64,000 nt of DNA from Metabacillus sp. KUDC1714 (GCF_014217835.1 NZ_CP055263.1:1625001-1689000), one strand, 5' to 3'. Shown: positions 31,550 through 40,382, counted from the first letter of the stretch. The notes: generated from the letters alone by a model not told the origin. Translations and numbers: made by a program.

Positions 31550-32935
31550 TTAGTTATCTTCAATAACTGTTTTATTTTTACCTTTTTCTAAAAGATCAAA
31601 GATTATTTTTGCATTATCAGTATTGTCGATTTGGCCAGCAAAACGGTCTGACGATGGTCCGAATGCATAAACTGGTACATCTTCACCAGTATGACCACCA
31701 GTCGTCCAACCAGTGTTTGAACGGTTGTCAAAGATCTTTTCAATTGCATTATCAATATCTACTTCTTTTTTAGAAGCCGCATCTTTAACAGATTGGATCT
31801 CTTTAGAAGTTAACTCTAGGTCAATATATTCTTTCAAAGTATCTTCAACATCTGCACCGTTAGCAATTTGATTTGCCATGAAATCAGGTGTACGTTTTGC
31901 TGCTTTAATTGGAGCACCAAACCAATTATAAATGCCGTTTGCCCCAATTGAATAACCACCAGTAGAATGGTCAGCTGTTGCAACAACTAATGTATGCTTG
32001 TCCTTTTTCGCAAATTCAATTGCTGCTTTAAATGCTTTCTCAAAGTCTTCCATTTCACTCATTGCAGAAACGATGTCATTATCATGTCCAGCCCAGTCAA
32101 TTTGGCTTCCTTCGATCATTAAGAAGAAACCGTCCTTGTCTTTGTTTAGACGATTAATTGCAGAAGTTGTCATGTCTTCTAATGACGGAATATCCTCCGT
32201 ACGGTCAATCATTTTTGGCATTCCACGATCTGCAAAAAGACCAAGAATCTGATCATCTTTATTTTTTAATAGCTCATCCTTGTTTGTTACATAACTAAAG
32301 CCATCTGCTTTAAATTCATCAACAAGATTACGATCATCACGAACGAATAAATCAGTTCCTCCACCAAGAAGAACATCTACTTTATGTTTACCATTTACTA
32401 GGTCATCAAAATAGTCATTGGCGATAGCATTCATATTTTGGCGACTATGATCATGTGAACCGAATGATGCAGGAGTTGCATGAGTGATCTCAGATGTAGC
32501 AACAAGTCCAGTTGCTTTACCACGTTCTTTTGCTGCTTCCAATACTGTTTTGACATCTGATCCATCATTATCAACTGCGATTGCATTATTATACGTTTTA
32601 ATACCAGCAGACATTGCAGTTGCTGCAGATGCTGAGTCTGTCACGTTTTGTTCTGGATCCTCTGGATAGGTCATTTGCTGGCCAACCAAATATTTATCAA
32701 GCTCAGTAGGGTCTGCAAACTTTGATTTATTGCTGTCTTGTAAATAGCGGTAGGCAGATGTATACGAAACTCCCATTCCGTCTCCAATTAGGAAGATAAC
32801 GTTTTTAATTTCCGCATTGTTCGACTTTGTTACCTTCGCTTCAGCAGTTGAGAATGTTGCTCCTAAACTACCAAACGCTACTGTAGTCATAATAGCTAAA
32901 GGCAATAGCTTCTTTTTAACTTTCTTATTAAACAT
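31550..32935 (-). CDS. Secreted alkaline phosphatase (PhoA/PhoB family)
   Basis: A 461-residue exported phosphomonoesterase. A Sec signal peptide (about 1–33) precedes the catalytic domain. Metal and nucleophile sites are visible: Asp52 (L-I-G-D-G-M-G), the nucleophile Ser101 (V-T-D-S-A-S-A-A-T-A), later T-A-D-H-S-T-G-G and the final H-T-G-E-D-V-P metal ligand. It should release phosphate from organic esters outside the cell. Four TTnACA-like repeats at 11-bp spacing upstream form a PhoP box, so induction by phosphate starvation is likely. AGGGGG precedes the ATG. Confidence 0.96.
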   Translation of the reverse strand: MFNKKVKKKLLPLAIMTTVAFGSLGATFSTAEAKVTKSNNAEIKNVIFLIGDGMGVSYTSAYRYLQDSNKSKFADPTELDKYLVGQQMTYPEDPEQNVTDSASAATAMSAGIKTYNNAIAVDNDGSDVKTVLEAAKERGKATGLVATSEITHATPASFGSHDHSRQNMNAIANDYFDDLVNGKHKVDVLLGGGTDLFVRDDRNLVDEFKADGFSYVTNKDELLKNKDDQILGLFADRGMPKMIDRTEDIPSLEDMTTSAINRLNKDKDGFFLMIEGSQIDWAGHDNDIVSAMSEMEDFEKAFKAAIEFAKKDKHTLVVATADHSTGGYSIGANGIYNWFGAPIKAAKRTPDFMANQIANGADVEDTLKEYIDLELTSKEIQSVKDAASKKEVDIDNAIEKIFDNRSNTGWTTGGHTGEDVPVYAFGPSSDRFAGQIDNTDNAKIIFDLLEKGKNKTVIEDN

Positions 32936-32966
32936 AAATAATTCCCCCTAATCAATTCTAAGCTTG

Positions 32967-33020
32967 ATTATAAATAGATAGTTTTAATCTACTTTTAAGG
33001 GGGTGTAACGATATTGTAAA
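32967..33020 (-). promoter_or_regulatory. PhoP box and promoter of the alkaline phosphatase gene
   Basis: On the minus strand four hexamers, TTTACA (33020–33015), GTTACA (33009–33004), TTAAAA (32998–32993) and TTAAAA (32987–32982), are each separated by exactly 5 nt, matching the TT(A/C/T)ACA direct repeats bound by PhoP. A TATAAT −10 follows at 32972–32967, and there is no sigma-A −35, as expected for a PhoP-activated promoter. Confidence 0.85.
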
Positions 33021-33224
33021 TCGCTTTAAAAGATAGGAAAGGATCACCATTAGGTAAATTGTTCCATTTTTTATTTACAAATCAGGATATAAGTACTATA
33101 AACTTTTTGATTTTTCTTTTGTTGTGAGGATTTTCAGAAAGGTCTAGTAAAATATATTTAGAGGTGGATTTACATGAGGTTTACACATTCGATATCTTCT
33201 TTACAAAAATAGAGAGGAATAAAA
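33021..33224. other. Gene-free stretch between the PhoP box and mntP
   Basis: Together with the promoter this makes a 315-nt gene-free interval. Beyond the box I see only AT-rich sequence, with a hexamer (TTTTAA) that may be a weak fifth PhoP repeat at 33031–33026. Confidence 0.4.
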
Positions 33225-33252
33225 CCGGTTATGAATTGACAACCGGCTTTTT
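33225..33252 (-). terminator. mntP terminator
   Basis: On the minus strand GCCGGTT pairs with AACCGGT and is followed by TTTATTCC. It overlaps the mntP stop region. Confidence 0.75.
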
Positions 33253-33811
33253 AGAAAGGAAAGATTAGTTTTATGCCAAACGCTAATAGGATACTCCCTC
33301 CAAGCGCCTCACTATATGAACCTAACCAGGACTGAACACGCTTGCCCACTAATAGACCAATCCAGGTTAATACCATACTTACAATTCCAAAAATGACAAC
33401 TGTTAGAAATGTTTTCGCCCCATAAATTCCAAGGCTTAACCCTACCGAAAAACTGTCTAGGCTAACGCTAAGTGCAAAGACAATTAACCCAAATCCTACT
33501 GGTGTAATTAGTGGTTTTTCATCTTTTTTAAAAGAAGCAAAAACCATTTGTACACCTAGTAATATTAATAGACCCCCGCCTAATAAAGTCGCGATTGTTC
33601 CAAAGGTGTCACTTAATACTCTGCCAATTAACATTCCTGCTAATGGCATCCAGATATGAAAAATACCAATTGTAATACCTATGTATAAAATCTGTCTGGC
33701 CCTTAGTCTGATTAATCCCATTCCGAGTCCAACAGAAAATGCATCCATTCCTAAAGCCAGTGCCATTATTAATAATGTAAGTAGTTCTCCCAAGATCGCT
33801 TCAACATTCAT
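33251..33811 (-). CDS. mntP: Manganese efflux pump MntP
   Basis: MntP exports manganese. The 186-residue protein has six transmembrane segments in two homologous halves, each with an acidic membrane motif: [14 protein letters not shown] in the first and [14 protein letters not shown] in the second. These Asp residues are essential in the family. AGGAGGG lies just before the ATG. No yybP-ykoY manganese riboswitch was recognised upstream, but an 8-bp hairpin precedes the ribosome binding site. B. subtilis calls it ywlD. Confidence 0.95.
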   Translation of the reverse strand: MNVEAILGELLTLLIMALALGMDAFSVGLGMGLIRLRARQILYIGITIGIFHIWMPLAGMLIGRVLSDTFGTIATLLGGGLLILLGVQMVFASFKKDEKPLITPVGFGLIVFALSVSLDSFSVGLSLGIYGAKTFLTVVIFGIVSMVLTWIGLLVGKRVQSWLGSYSEALGGSILLAFGIKLIFPF

Positions 33812-33958
33812 AAATACCCTCCTCGGACACGCCTACTTAACTTTATGCGTACCCGATTTGGATTAGAACTTAGAATAATGATAGGAGATTGGGCTTGTTT
33901 TTTTCTTAATTGAATATGAAGAAAAGAATAAAATAACTTCCTCTCCTTGCAAATTGGT

Positions 33959-35005
33959 TCAATACTCTTCGATCACCTGATTACCTGCAGCTTTAAGTAA
34001 GCGATTCATAATCGCCTCGCCAACTCCAATCTGGGGAAAGCTTTCACTAAAAATGATATCCACTTCTTCATCATCAAATTTTCTTAGTACATCATAAAGC
34101 TCTGCTGCAACTGTCTGCAAATTTGCACGGCGCCCACAAGCAATGACCTTATTTGCCTGCAGCTGGTTAATGTTTTCTTCAGTTGTTAACACACCAACCT
34201 TCTTCCCTTCTTTTTGATGCTTGTTGATAATCTTCTGCAAAAATTCAAGTCGACCATTTACGAGCACGACAGGAGCATTAGGCGCATAATGAGTATATTT
34301 CATTCCAGGAGATTTCGGTGCAAGCCCTTCATCGATAAGAGCTTGATCTAGTTGCACTTCTCCGATAACAGATTCTAGTTGCTCTTTCGTAACACCGCCT
34401 GGTCGCAAAATCGTTGGAACAGTTGACGAACAATCTAGTACAGTTGATTCAACGCCAACTCCAGTCGCACCTCCATCAATAATCCCGCTTATTTTCCCAT
34501 TCAGATCATGATAAACATGTGAGGCATGGGTTGGGCTTGGTTTTCCTGACTGATTCGCACTAGGTGCTGCAATTGGTACATCTGCCTCACGTATAAGTGA
34601 AAGCGCAATTGGATGGCTTGGCATTCTCACACCAACTGTTTCAAGACCTGCTGTTACAAGTGTGGATAGCCGATCCCCTTTTTTCGGTAAAATTAGTGTT
34701 AATGGACCTGGCCAAAATTCATTTATTAATTTGTAAGCATAATCGGGGATATCTTTAACAATTTCATCTAACTTGTTAACAGATGCAATGTGGACAATCA
34801 GTGGATTATCACTAGGTCTCCCTTTTGCCTGATAAATTTTACGAACAGCTTCGTCTGAACAAGCATTTGCTCCTAAGCCGTAAACTGTTTCAGTTGGAAA
34901 AGCAACCACTTCATTTTCTCTCAATAAATGTGCTGCCTGTGTAATATGTGGGTAAGTTGTGGATAAGTTAGTAATTTTGTCCACAACCCATAACTTTGTA
35001 TTCAT
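33959..35005 (-). CDS. ywlC: Threonylcarbamoyl-AMP synthase (Sua5/YwlC type)
   Basis: YwlC makes threonylcarbamoyl-AMP for the t6A modification of tRNAs reading ANN codons. The 348-residue protein has the YrdC domain (about 15–205: F-P-T-E-T-V-Y-G-L-G, K-x-R-P, P-S-A-N-x-S-G) and the C-terminal Sua5 domain (about 245–345), so it is the long form. A perfect DnaA box (TGTGGATAA, 34958–34966 on the plus strand) falls within codons near its N-terminus. AGGGAG precedes the ATG. Confidence 0.96.
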   Translation of the reverse strand: MNTKLWVVDKITNLSTTYPHITQAAHLLRENEVVAFPTETVYGLGANACSDEAVRKIYQAKGRPSDNPLIVHIASVNKLDEIVKDIPDYAYKLINEFWPGPLTLILPKKGDRLSTLVTAGLETVGVRMPSHPIALSLIREADVPIAAPSANQSGKPSPTHASHVYHDLNGKISGIIDGGATGVGVESTVLDCSSTVPTILRPGGVTKEQLESVIGEVQLDQALIDEGLAPKSPGMKYTHYAPNAPVVLVNGRLEFLQKIINKHQKEGKKVGVLTTEENINQLQANKVIACGRRANLQTVAAELYDVLRKFDDEEVDIIFSESFPQIGVGEAIMNRLLKAAGNQVIEEY

Positions 35006-35098
35006 ATGTTCTAACTCCCTTGTTTACCGATCATTTTTACCAATACTTTTCACTATCATTAGGTGAATAACTCCTTGAAAGTATATAAAAAGAATACC

Positions 35099-35138
35099 AA
35101 CAAAACAAGCCTTATCCACAATTTGTGGATAAGGCTGT
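35099..35138 (-). terminator. ywlB terminator built from inverted DnaA boxes
   Basis: A perfect stem (AAGCCTTATCCACA with TGTGGATAAGGCTT) is followed on the minus strand by GTTTTGTTGG. Both arms contain a DnaA box. Confidence 0.8.
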
Positions 35139-35165
35139 GGTTTTTGTGGAAAACTATGTGGATAT
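35112..35165. promoter_or_regulatory. DnaA-box cluster between ywlB and ywlC
   Basis: Perfect boxes lie at 35112–35120 (TTATCCACA) and 35124–35132 (TGTGGATAA, reverse). One-mismatch boxes lie at 35145–35153 and 35157–35165. A further perfect box is at 34958–34966. The ywlB–ywlC intergenic region is, as I recall, one of the chromosomal DnaA-binding clusters in B. subtilis, which supports a conserved function in controlling initiation. Confidence 0.8.
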
Positions 35166-35172
35166 ATCCACT

Positions 35173-35616
35173 TTATGAAGACTTTACCATGATCATTACA
35201 TTGGTTTGTTCAAGAGATCCCTTCATATGCTCCAATGTTAGTAGTTGATTGGGGATAGATGACTGATTGATCTCTTCAAAGCCCATTAGCGATAGAAACT
35301 GAACAGAAGCCTCTTTATTTGTAATTAAAAATAAATGCTTGATTCCCTTTTGCTCTGCTAACGTTTGAATACTTTGAAAAAGTGTTAAAATATGCGCCTG
35401 TTTTAGCTTGTCCGACACAACAAGCGAACGCAATAAACCATATTCACCCACCGGCTCTACACCAATACAAGCTACAACCTCATGCTCACCATTTTCCATC
35501 ATGACAAAATAATCTATTAAACTTTCAAACCCTTCTGAACTAACCCCTGCCTTTTCAACAAAGCCAATTAGCTTCCCAAGGTCCTTTTCTTCCGCAATCT
35601 TTAATTGATAAAACAT
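35173..35616 (-). CDS. ywlB: GNAT-type acetyltransferase-like protein YwlB
   Basis: A 147-residue soluble protein. Its central strand and turn (E-Y-G-L-L-R-S-L-V-V-S-D, then H-I-L-T-L-F) follow the GNAT fold, but the acetyl-CoA loop is not a canonical Q/R-x-x-G-x-G/A, so enzymatic activity is uncertain. The ywlC–ywlB–spoIIR order matches B. subtilis. GGGGTG lies 10 nt before the ATG. Confidence 0.8.
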   Translation of the reverse strand: MFYQLKIAEEKDLGKLIGFVEKAGVSSEGFESLIDYFVMMENGEHEVVACIGVEPVGEYGLLRSLVVSDKLKQAHILTLFQSIQTLAEQKGIKHLFLITNKEASVQFLSLMGFEEINQSSIPNQLLTLEHMKGSLEQTNVMIMVKSS

Positions 35617-35711
35617 ATTTTATCTTCACCCCATTTTATATTCCTACATCAACTCTATGAGGGGGGAAGTAAATTTATTCTATTTATTTTGGGGACATTA
35701 TTTTGGGGACA

Positions 35712-35910
35712 TTATTTCGGGGACAGTCCCCGAAACACTGCATTTTTGTAACTTTCTTCTCAGAAAGACTGCTAGAAAGGGAGAAGAAAGTGGTGGGGAC
35801 TGTCCCCCGCCTATTTCGGGGACTGTCCCCGAAACACTTCATATTCGCAACTTTCTTATCACAAAAGCTGTTAAAAGAGGCATGAAAAAAGGTGGGGACT
35901 GTCCCCCACC
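35712..35910. repeat. Tandem 99-bp unit with GGGGACTGTCCCC palindromes
   Basis: Four palindromes (35719–35731, 35795–35807, 35818–35830, 35894–35906) delimit two head-to-tail copies of a unit with a period of 99 bp. Between palindromes the copies are still alignable (cgaaacact, then aactttctt) though diverged. A similar half-motif (ggggacattatttt) precedes them. Confidence 0.85.
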
Positions 35911-35923
35911 TTTCAACCGCACC

Positions 35924-36589
35924 TTAAGAAAATAAACCTTCGAACCATTCTACAATAAAGAATTTCACTTCTACTTCTTCTTTTTCTTCCTCTTCATCCA
36001 CAACAAGTGAGGCAAGTTTTTCATTAGTTTTATCTTTGTCGTTCACTGTTTCAGTTTCTACTTCTTCTGCTTCAGCTGCTTGTACAGCTTCACCATTTGA
36101 GAAGTCTAAGAAGCATAGTGGCGGAAATAGCACACACCACCAATTTGCACCTTTCGCTTCACCTAAACTAATTAAAATCGCTTCATATTCACCTGCTGGA
36201 TAAATGAAATTACCATATAGCTTTGTTGGAAAGCTTACATTATCAAAATTAACTGAGTATGATTGCGGTTTGTTTTCTCTTTCTAATACATCTTCAACGA
36301 TTGCTTCAATGTCAGGAAGTCTTGACTGAATTAATTGTCTAGCAGTTTCAACTGAAGTTAACTCTGCAACCCATTGCGTAATTTCTTTGTTTACTTCATC
36401 ACGAATCATTCTTTTTAACTCTTGATCTTCATCAGAATTACTATTTGCTAGAATACGTAAACGTATCGCCTCATCAGGAATAACAACTGGCTCCTGTGTA
36501 CTCGCAGCCACCGGTTCTCTATATACGTTCACAATTGCTCCTATTAATAATAAGAATATATATATAAATGCTAATTGTTGTTTTTTCAT
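35924..36589 (-). CDS. spoIIR: Stage II sporulation protein SpoIIR
   Basis: SpoIIR is secreted from the forespore into the septal space and triggers SpoIIGA to process pro-sigma-E in the mother cell. The 221-residue protein has a signal peptide (about 1–29), the conserved I-R-L-R-I-L-A-N-S-N-S-D-x-D-Q segment, and G-A-N-W-W-C-V-L-F-P-P-L-C-F at about 149–162. The last 50 residues are acidic. Palindromic repeats flank the gene on both sides. AGGGAG precedes the ATG. Confidence 0.96.
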   Translation of the reverse strand: MKKQQLAFIYIFLLLIGAIVNVYREPVAASTQEPVVIPDEAIRLRILANSNSDEDQELKRMIRDEVNKEITQWVAELTSVETARQLIQSRLPDIEAIVEDVLERENKPQSYSVNFDNVSFPTKLYGNFIYPAGEYEAILISLGEAKGANWWCVLFPPLCFLDFSNGEAVQAAEAEEVETETVNDKDKTNEKLASLVVDEEEEKEEVEVKFFIVEWFEGLFS

Positions 36590-36673
36590 CTTCTCTCACG
36601 CTCCCTTGGTAAACAGTATGGACAGCATGAGAGATTCTTAAACTATGTTTTTGAAAAAATAGTTTACTAGTTT

Positions 36674-36821
36674 GGGGACTGTCCCCAAAACGATGTTAAA
36701 ACGACTTCCCATTGTCTTGAAATTGGTAATCTATATATAAATTATTGGATGGGGGACTGTCCCCCATTTTTTGATTTCTCCATCATGAGAGACATTCCAC
36801 CTAAGAATGGGGACTGTCCCC
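36674..36821. repeat. Three GGGGACTGTCCCC palindromes upstream of spoIIR
   Basis: Palindromes lie at 36674–36686, 36751–36765 and 36809–36821, followed by a half-site (tgtccccatt). Same core as the four copies on the other side of spoIIR. Confidence 0.85.
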
Positions 36822-36850
36822 ATTACTTTGTCCCCATTCCTTCACTCCAT

Positions 36851-37714
36851 TCACTCGTATAAAGTCGCAAACACCATTCGATCTTTCCTATTTATATCAT
36901 ATACAATTTCAACTTCAGCCATTGGTAGGGCTTGTGTGAGTAGGTTTTTTACGTCTTGGCCTTGTCCAGCTCCGATTTCAAAGGCGATGATTGCTGCCCC
37001 GTTTAGTAGTGGTTGCATGTCTTTAATGAGCCTTCTGTAAAAGTCTAATCCGTCTTTTCCGCCTGCTAAGGCACGCATTGGTTCGTGATCTTTTACGACT
37101 GGGGATAGTGTTTCTATTTCCCAATCAGGGATGTAGGGCGGGTTTGATACTAGTATATCGATCTTTTTCATTTTAGAATCTTTTGAAATAGGCTCTAGTA
37201 AATCACCGTGCAGCCATTGAACATTTGCTTGTAGTTCATTCGCGTTTTTCTCAGCAACTTGTAAGGATTCCTTTGCAATGTCAATTGCACTTACGCGGAA
37301 TCTGGGATTTTCCAATGCTAATGTAATAGCTATAGCTCCACTACCTGTACCAACATCTACTACGTGTAGTTCACCATTTCCGTGAAAATAATTAGCACGC
37401 TGAAGGATCCCTTCGACGAGTTCTTCTGTTTCAGGTCGAGGAATGAGCACTTCTTCATTCACATTAAACCGCCTGCCGTAGAATTCTTCATAGCCAATTA
37501 AGTATTGAACAGGAGTTCCCTCAGCATGTTTTATGACATCAGACTTAAAAGCTTGTAGTAGTTCGTTTGAGAGGACCAGTCTCAAGTTTGAAAGTAGTGT
37601 TGCTCGTTCCATGTTTAAATGGTGACGCAGCAGTAGTTCACCCGCATTTTCATCTCTTCCCGCTTCCTTTAAAAAAGAAGAAGCCCATTTGAGGGCTTCA
37701 AATACATAGTTCAT
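36851..37714 (-). CDS. prmC: Release factor glutamine methyltransferase
   Basis: PrmC methylates the glutamine of the GGQ motif in peptide chain release factors. The 287-residue protein has an N-terminal helical domain, the SAM-binding V-D-V-G-T-G-S-G-A-I-A, and the N-P-P-Y-I-P motif that holds the target glutamine. Its start lies 5 nt after the prfA stop, and its ribosome binding site (GGAAGAG) overlaps the prfA end, so the two are translationally linked. Confidence 0.97.
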   Translation of the reverse strand: MNYVFEALKWASSFLKEAGRDENAGELLLRHHLNMERATLLSNLRLVLSNELLQAFKSDVIKHAEGTPVQYLIGYEEFYGRRFNVNEEVLIPRPETEELVEGILQRANYFHGNGELHVVDVGTGSGAIAITLALENPRFRVSAIDIAKESLQVAEKNANELQANVQWLHGDLLEPISKDSKMKKIDILVSNPPYIPDWEIETLSPVVKDHEPMRALAGGKDGLDFYRRLIKDMQPLLNGAAIIAFEIGAGQGQDVKNLLTQALPMAEVEIVYDINRKDRMVFATLYE

Positions 37715-37719
37715 ATTGT

Positions 37720-38790
37720 TTACTCTTCCGCATCTTGAAGTCTGCTTGATTGATCTTCAACGATCAATGTTTCAACAATCTCATCAAGCTTTCCTTCAAG
37801 AATTTGATCTAACTTTTGAATCGTTAAGCCAATTCTGTGGTCCGTTACTCGGTTTTGCGGGAAGTTATATGTTCTAATACGTTCTGATCGGTCACCTGTA
37901 CCAACTGCAAGCTTACGGGTTTGATCATACTCAGCCTGTGCTTCGCGTTGGAACTTATCATAAACACGCGCACGTAATACTTTCATCGCTTTTTCCTTGT
38001 TTTTGATCTGCGATTTTTCATCCTGACACGAAACAACTGTCCCTGTTGGTAAATGTGTTAATCGTACAGCTGACATTGTCGTATTAACACTTTGTCCGCC
38101 TGGACCACTTGATGTAAAGGTATCTACACGTACATCCTTGTCATGAATTTCAACCTCTACCTCTTCTGCCTCAGGTAAAACAGCAACAGTTGCTGTTGAC
38201 GTATGAATACGTCCACCTGACTCTGTTTCAGGTACACGTTGAACACGATGGGCACCATTTTCGAACTTTAATTTCGAATATGCGCCTTTACCATTAATCA
38301 TAAAGATAATTTCCTTATATCCGCCTGTACCTGTATGGCTAGCTTCCATTACTTCAGTTTTCCAGCCTTGCACCTCTGCAAATTTGCTATACATACGATA
38401 TAAATTCGCCGCAAATAAAGCAGCCTCTTCTCCACCAGCAGCTCCACGGATCTCCATAATAACGTTTTTATCATCGTTCGGGTCTTTAGGTACAAGAAGG
38501 ATTTTTAGACGTGCTACTAATTCTCCTTGACGAGCCTCTAATTCAGAAAGCTCTTCTTTCGCCATTTCACGCATTTCAGCATCAAGCTTTTCATCAAGCA
38601 TTGATTTTGTATCAGAAATTTGGTCGCGAACCTCTTTATATTCACGATATACTTCAACTGTTTCCTGTATATCAGATTGTTCTTTTGAATATTCGCGCAG
38701 CTTTTTAGAATCACTAATAATATCTGGATCCATCAAAAGTTGATTTAATTTTTCATAACGGTCTTCTACCGATTGTAAACGATCTAACAC
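37720..38790 (-). CDS. prfA: Peptide chain release factor 1
   Basis: RF1 ends translation at UAA and UAG. The 356-residue protein carries the G-G-Q motif ([10 protein letters not shown]) and the R-V-P-x-T-E-S-x-G-R-I-H-T-S-T segment that includes the stop-codon recognition region. The start is GTG at 38790 with GAGGTG 7 nt upstream. It forms a pair with prmC. Confidence 0.98.
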   Translation of the reverse strand: MLDRLQSVEDRYEKLNQLLMDPDIISDSKKLREYSKEQSDIQETVEVYREYKEVRDQISDTKSMLDEKLDAEMREMAKEELSELEARQGELVARLKILLVPKDPNDDKNVIMEIRGAAGGEEAALFAANLYRMYSKFAEVQGWKTEVMEASHTGTGGYKEIIFMINGKGAYSKLKFENGAHRVQRVPETESGGRIHTSTATVAVLPEAEEVEVEIHDKDVRVDTFTSSGPGGQSVNTTMSAVRLTHLPTGTVVSCQDEKSQIKNKEKAMKVLRARVYDKFQREAQAEYDQTRKLAVGTGDRSERIRTYNFPQNRVTDHRIGLTIQKLDQILEGKLDEIVETLIVEDQSSRLQDAEE

Positions 38791-38869
38791 ACATGTTCAC
38801 CTCAATTTTCATGCATAACGTTTTAATTATAGTATAGGTCACATAAAGCGTCAAAAGCAAATTGAATTA

Positions 38870-38954
38870 GAAAAGCGGAAGCGACCGTTTAGCGGCGTAT
38901 GGACTAAGAGTGCGACCATTAAGGACTCGATACTGGAGCAAAACCTAGAAACTA
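38870..38954. repeat. Possible degenerate intergenic element
   Basis: The sequence gaaaagcggaagcg … gatactggagcaaaacctag has ends like the structured element elsewhere in the window, but its middle is different, so it may belong to a related family. It lies upstream of prfA and of the plus-strand VOC gene. Confidence 0.35.
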
Positions 38955-38997
38955 AGTACAATAAATACTGATACTAAAACGAAAAGAGGCCATCACA

Positions 38998-39384
38998 TTG
39001 AACATCAATAAAATCCATCATGTTGCCATTATCAGCTCAAATTATGATCTTTCAAAAACCTTCTATACAAAGACACTCGGTTTTAAAGTGTTAGCTGAGG
39101 TTTTTCGTGAAGAACGAAACTCTTACAAATTAGACTTAATGGTCAATGATACTTATCAAATTGAATTATTTTCTTTTCCAAATCCACCAGAGCGGCCTAC
39201 TACACCCGAAGCCGTTGGACTTAGACATCTTGCTTTTGAAGTTTCTAATATTGATGAAGCAGTCAAAGAACTTATTCAAAAAGGTGTAGCAGTTGAACCG
39301 ATCAGAGTTGACCCACATACAGATAAAAAATTCACGTTCTTCAAGGACCCAGACGGCTTACCACTTGAACTTTATGAAGCTTAG
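38998..39384 (+). CDS. ywkD: VOC family protein (glyoxalase-like), YwkD type
   Basis: A 128-residue two-module VOC protein. Metal ligands are visible: His8 (I-H-H-V-A-I), Glu55 (Q-I-E-L-F), His76 (L-R-H-L-A-F-E-V) and Glu125 (L-P-L-E-L-Y-E). The SMU1112c-like branch is close to glyoxalase I, but the substrate is not known. The start is TTG at 38998 after AAAGAGG. The pair ywkD–racA on the plus strand matches B. subtilis. A long hairpin follows the gene. Confidence 0.88.
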   Translation: MNINKIHHVAIISSNYDLSKTFYTKTLGFKVLAEVFREERNSYKLDLMVNDTYQIELFSFPNPPERPTTPEAVGLRHLAFEVSNIDEAVKELIQKGVAVEPIRVDPHTDKKFTFFKDPDGLPLELYEA

Positions 39385-39386
39385 GT

Positions 39387-39456
39387 CAAGTATCGACAAA
39401 GAGAATTGGTAATATGTAAAACCTCCACTTTCTTTGCCGAATCGATACTTGTTTTG
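39387..39456 (+). terminator. Long hairpin after ywkD
   Basis: A 10-bp stem (caagtatcga with tcgatacttg) and an inner partial stem (caaag with ctttg) close a large loop and are followed by TTTTGTC on the plus strand. Confidence 0.65.
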
Positions 39457-39594
39457 TCTAACGTGAAGGTAACTAGCTTCGGAAGTCGAAAACGTAAAAC
39501 AGAAGGTCACAAATCGGGATCTGTTCCTTATTTTCATTGTTGAAAGTTGGCGTCGTTTTTGGATTGTACTTAAACATTGGGGAGGAATAAAGAT

Positions 39595-40113
39595 ATGAGT
39601 ACAGCAGCCGTTGCAAAGTTACTTGGGGTTTCGAGAAGAACTGTAATGAGATGGGTTAGTCAGTTAAATATGGAATTGGATAAAAATGAACTAGGTCACT
39701 ATCAATTTACTGAAGCAGATGTTGATCGCTTAAAAGAAATACAAGAACAAACAAACTATCAATCACTCCCACAACCTATACAAACGAGTCACACAAGCAG
39801 ATCAGGTACTTTAAAAAGTGAAACGTCTGTAGATGCGAGTAAAGTCGCTGCACTAAACGAACGAGTGGATGAACTTGAACGGAAAATGCAAAGCAAAGCT
39901 GATGATGTTGTTTCCTATCAACTTCTTCAACACCGTAGAGAGATGGAAGAATTGATCAACAAAATTTCCTCTTTAGAGAAAAAAGTTGAAGAGCTTGAAA
40001 AATTACAGCAAAAGCGCGAACCAATCAAAGACAACGTTTTAGTCTTTGATCAGTCATCTGCACCAAAAAAACCGCGAAGAAAAAATTTAATCAGCTCAAT
40101 TTTTAGCTTTTGA
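39595..40113 (+). CDS. racA: Chromosome-anchoring protein RacA
   Basis: RacA binds GC-rich repeats near oriC and tethers the chromosome to the cell pole with DivIVA during sporulation. The 172-residue protein has a MerR-like N-terminal helix-turn-helix (A-A-V-A-K-L-L-G-V-S-R-R-T-V-M-R-W), a coiled coil (about 83–145) and a basic, hydrophobic C-terminal tail (K-K-P-R-R-K-N-L-I-S-S-I-F-S-F) fit for membrane or DivIVA contact. A frame opens at TTG 39577 inside the ribosome binding site; I use the ATG at 39595, 9 nt after GGGGAGG. Confidence 0.93.
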   Translation: MSTAAVAKLLGVSRRTVMRWVSQLNMELDKNELGHYQFTEADVDRLKEIQEQTNYQSLPQPIQTSHTSRSGTLKSETSVDASKVAALNERVDELERKMQSKADDVVSYQLLQHRREMEELINKISSLEKKVEELEKLQQKREPIKDNVLVFDQSSAPKKPRRKNLISSIFSF

Positions 40114-40140
40114 GGGGTCTTCAGTCCCCTCTTTTATTTT
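40112..40140 (+). terminator. racA terminator
   Basis: A 6-bp GC-rich stem (gagggg with cccctc) overlaps the racA stop codon and is followed by TTTTATTTT on the plus strand. Confidence 0.85.
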
Positions 40141-40316
40141 ACATCTAAGTCCACATCAATTTGGTATCTTGGCAAAGCACTGACCATTTTGCTGTGAATT
40201 TCCCTTATCTTCTGCAGCTTTTGATCTTCTGTCAATTCCTCGGTTGTGTATACTTTTACATTTATGTAATGTCCGATAATGATCATTGGTCCTAATGATA
40301 ACTCTTCCTCATTCAT
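40134..40316 (-). CDS. Small hypothetical protein
   Basis: Not recognised. The 60-residue frame (M-N-E-E-E-L-S-L-G-P … Y-Q-I-D-V-D-L-D-V-K) is soluble, begins with a reasonable GAAGAGG ribosome binding site and has codon use like its neighbours. It is convergent with racA, and its stop overlaps the racA terminator. A long hairpin at 40383 separates it from the large phosphoesterase gene upstream. Confidence 0.5.
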   Translation of the reverse strand: MNEEELSLGPMIIIGHYINVKVYTTEELTEDQKLQKIREIHSKMVSALPRYQIDVDLDVK

Positions 40317-40382
40317 AATGGCCTCTTCCAGATGAAATTTTAGAACTTCACTTGTTTTTACTAATAGTATGGCTTTTACATC

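Noticed and set aside
33812..33958. yybP-ykoY manganese riboswitch before mntP
   Set aside because: The leader is short and lacks the conserved loops of that class; only a simple hairpin is visible.
35657..35935. 92- and 60-residue plus-strand frames over the GGGGAC palindromes
   Set aside because: Their residues mirror the tandem palindromic repeats, and no start signal or known family is present.
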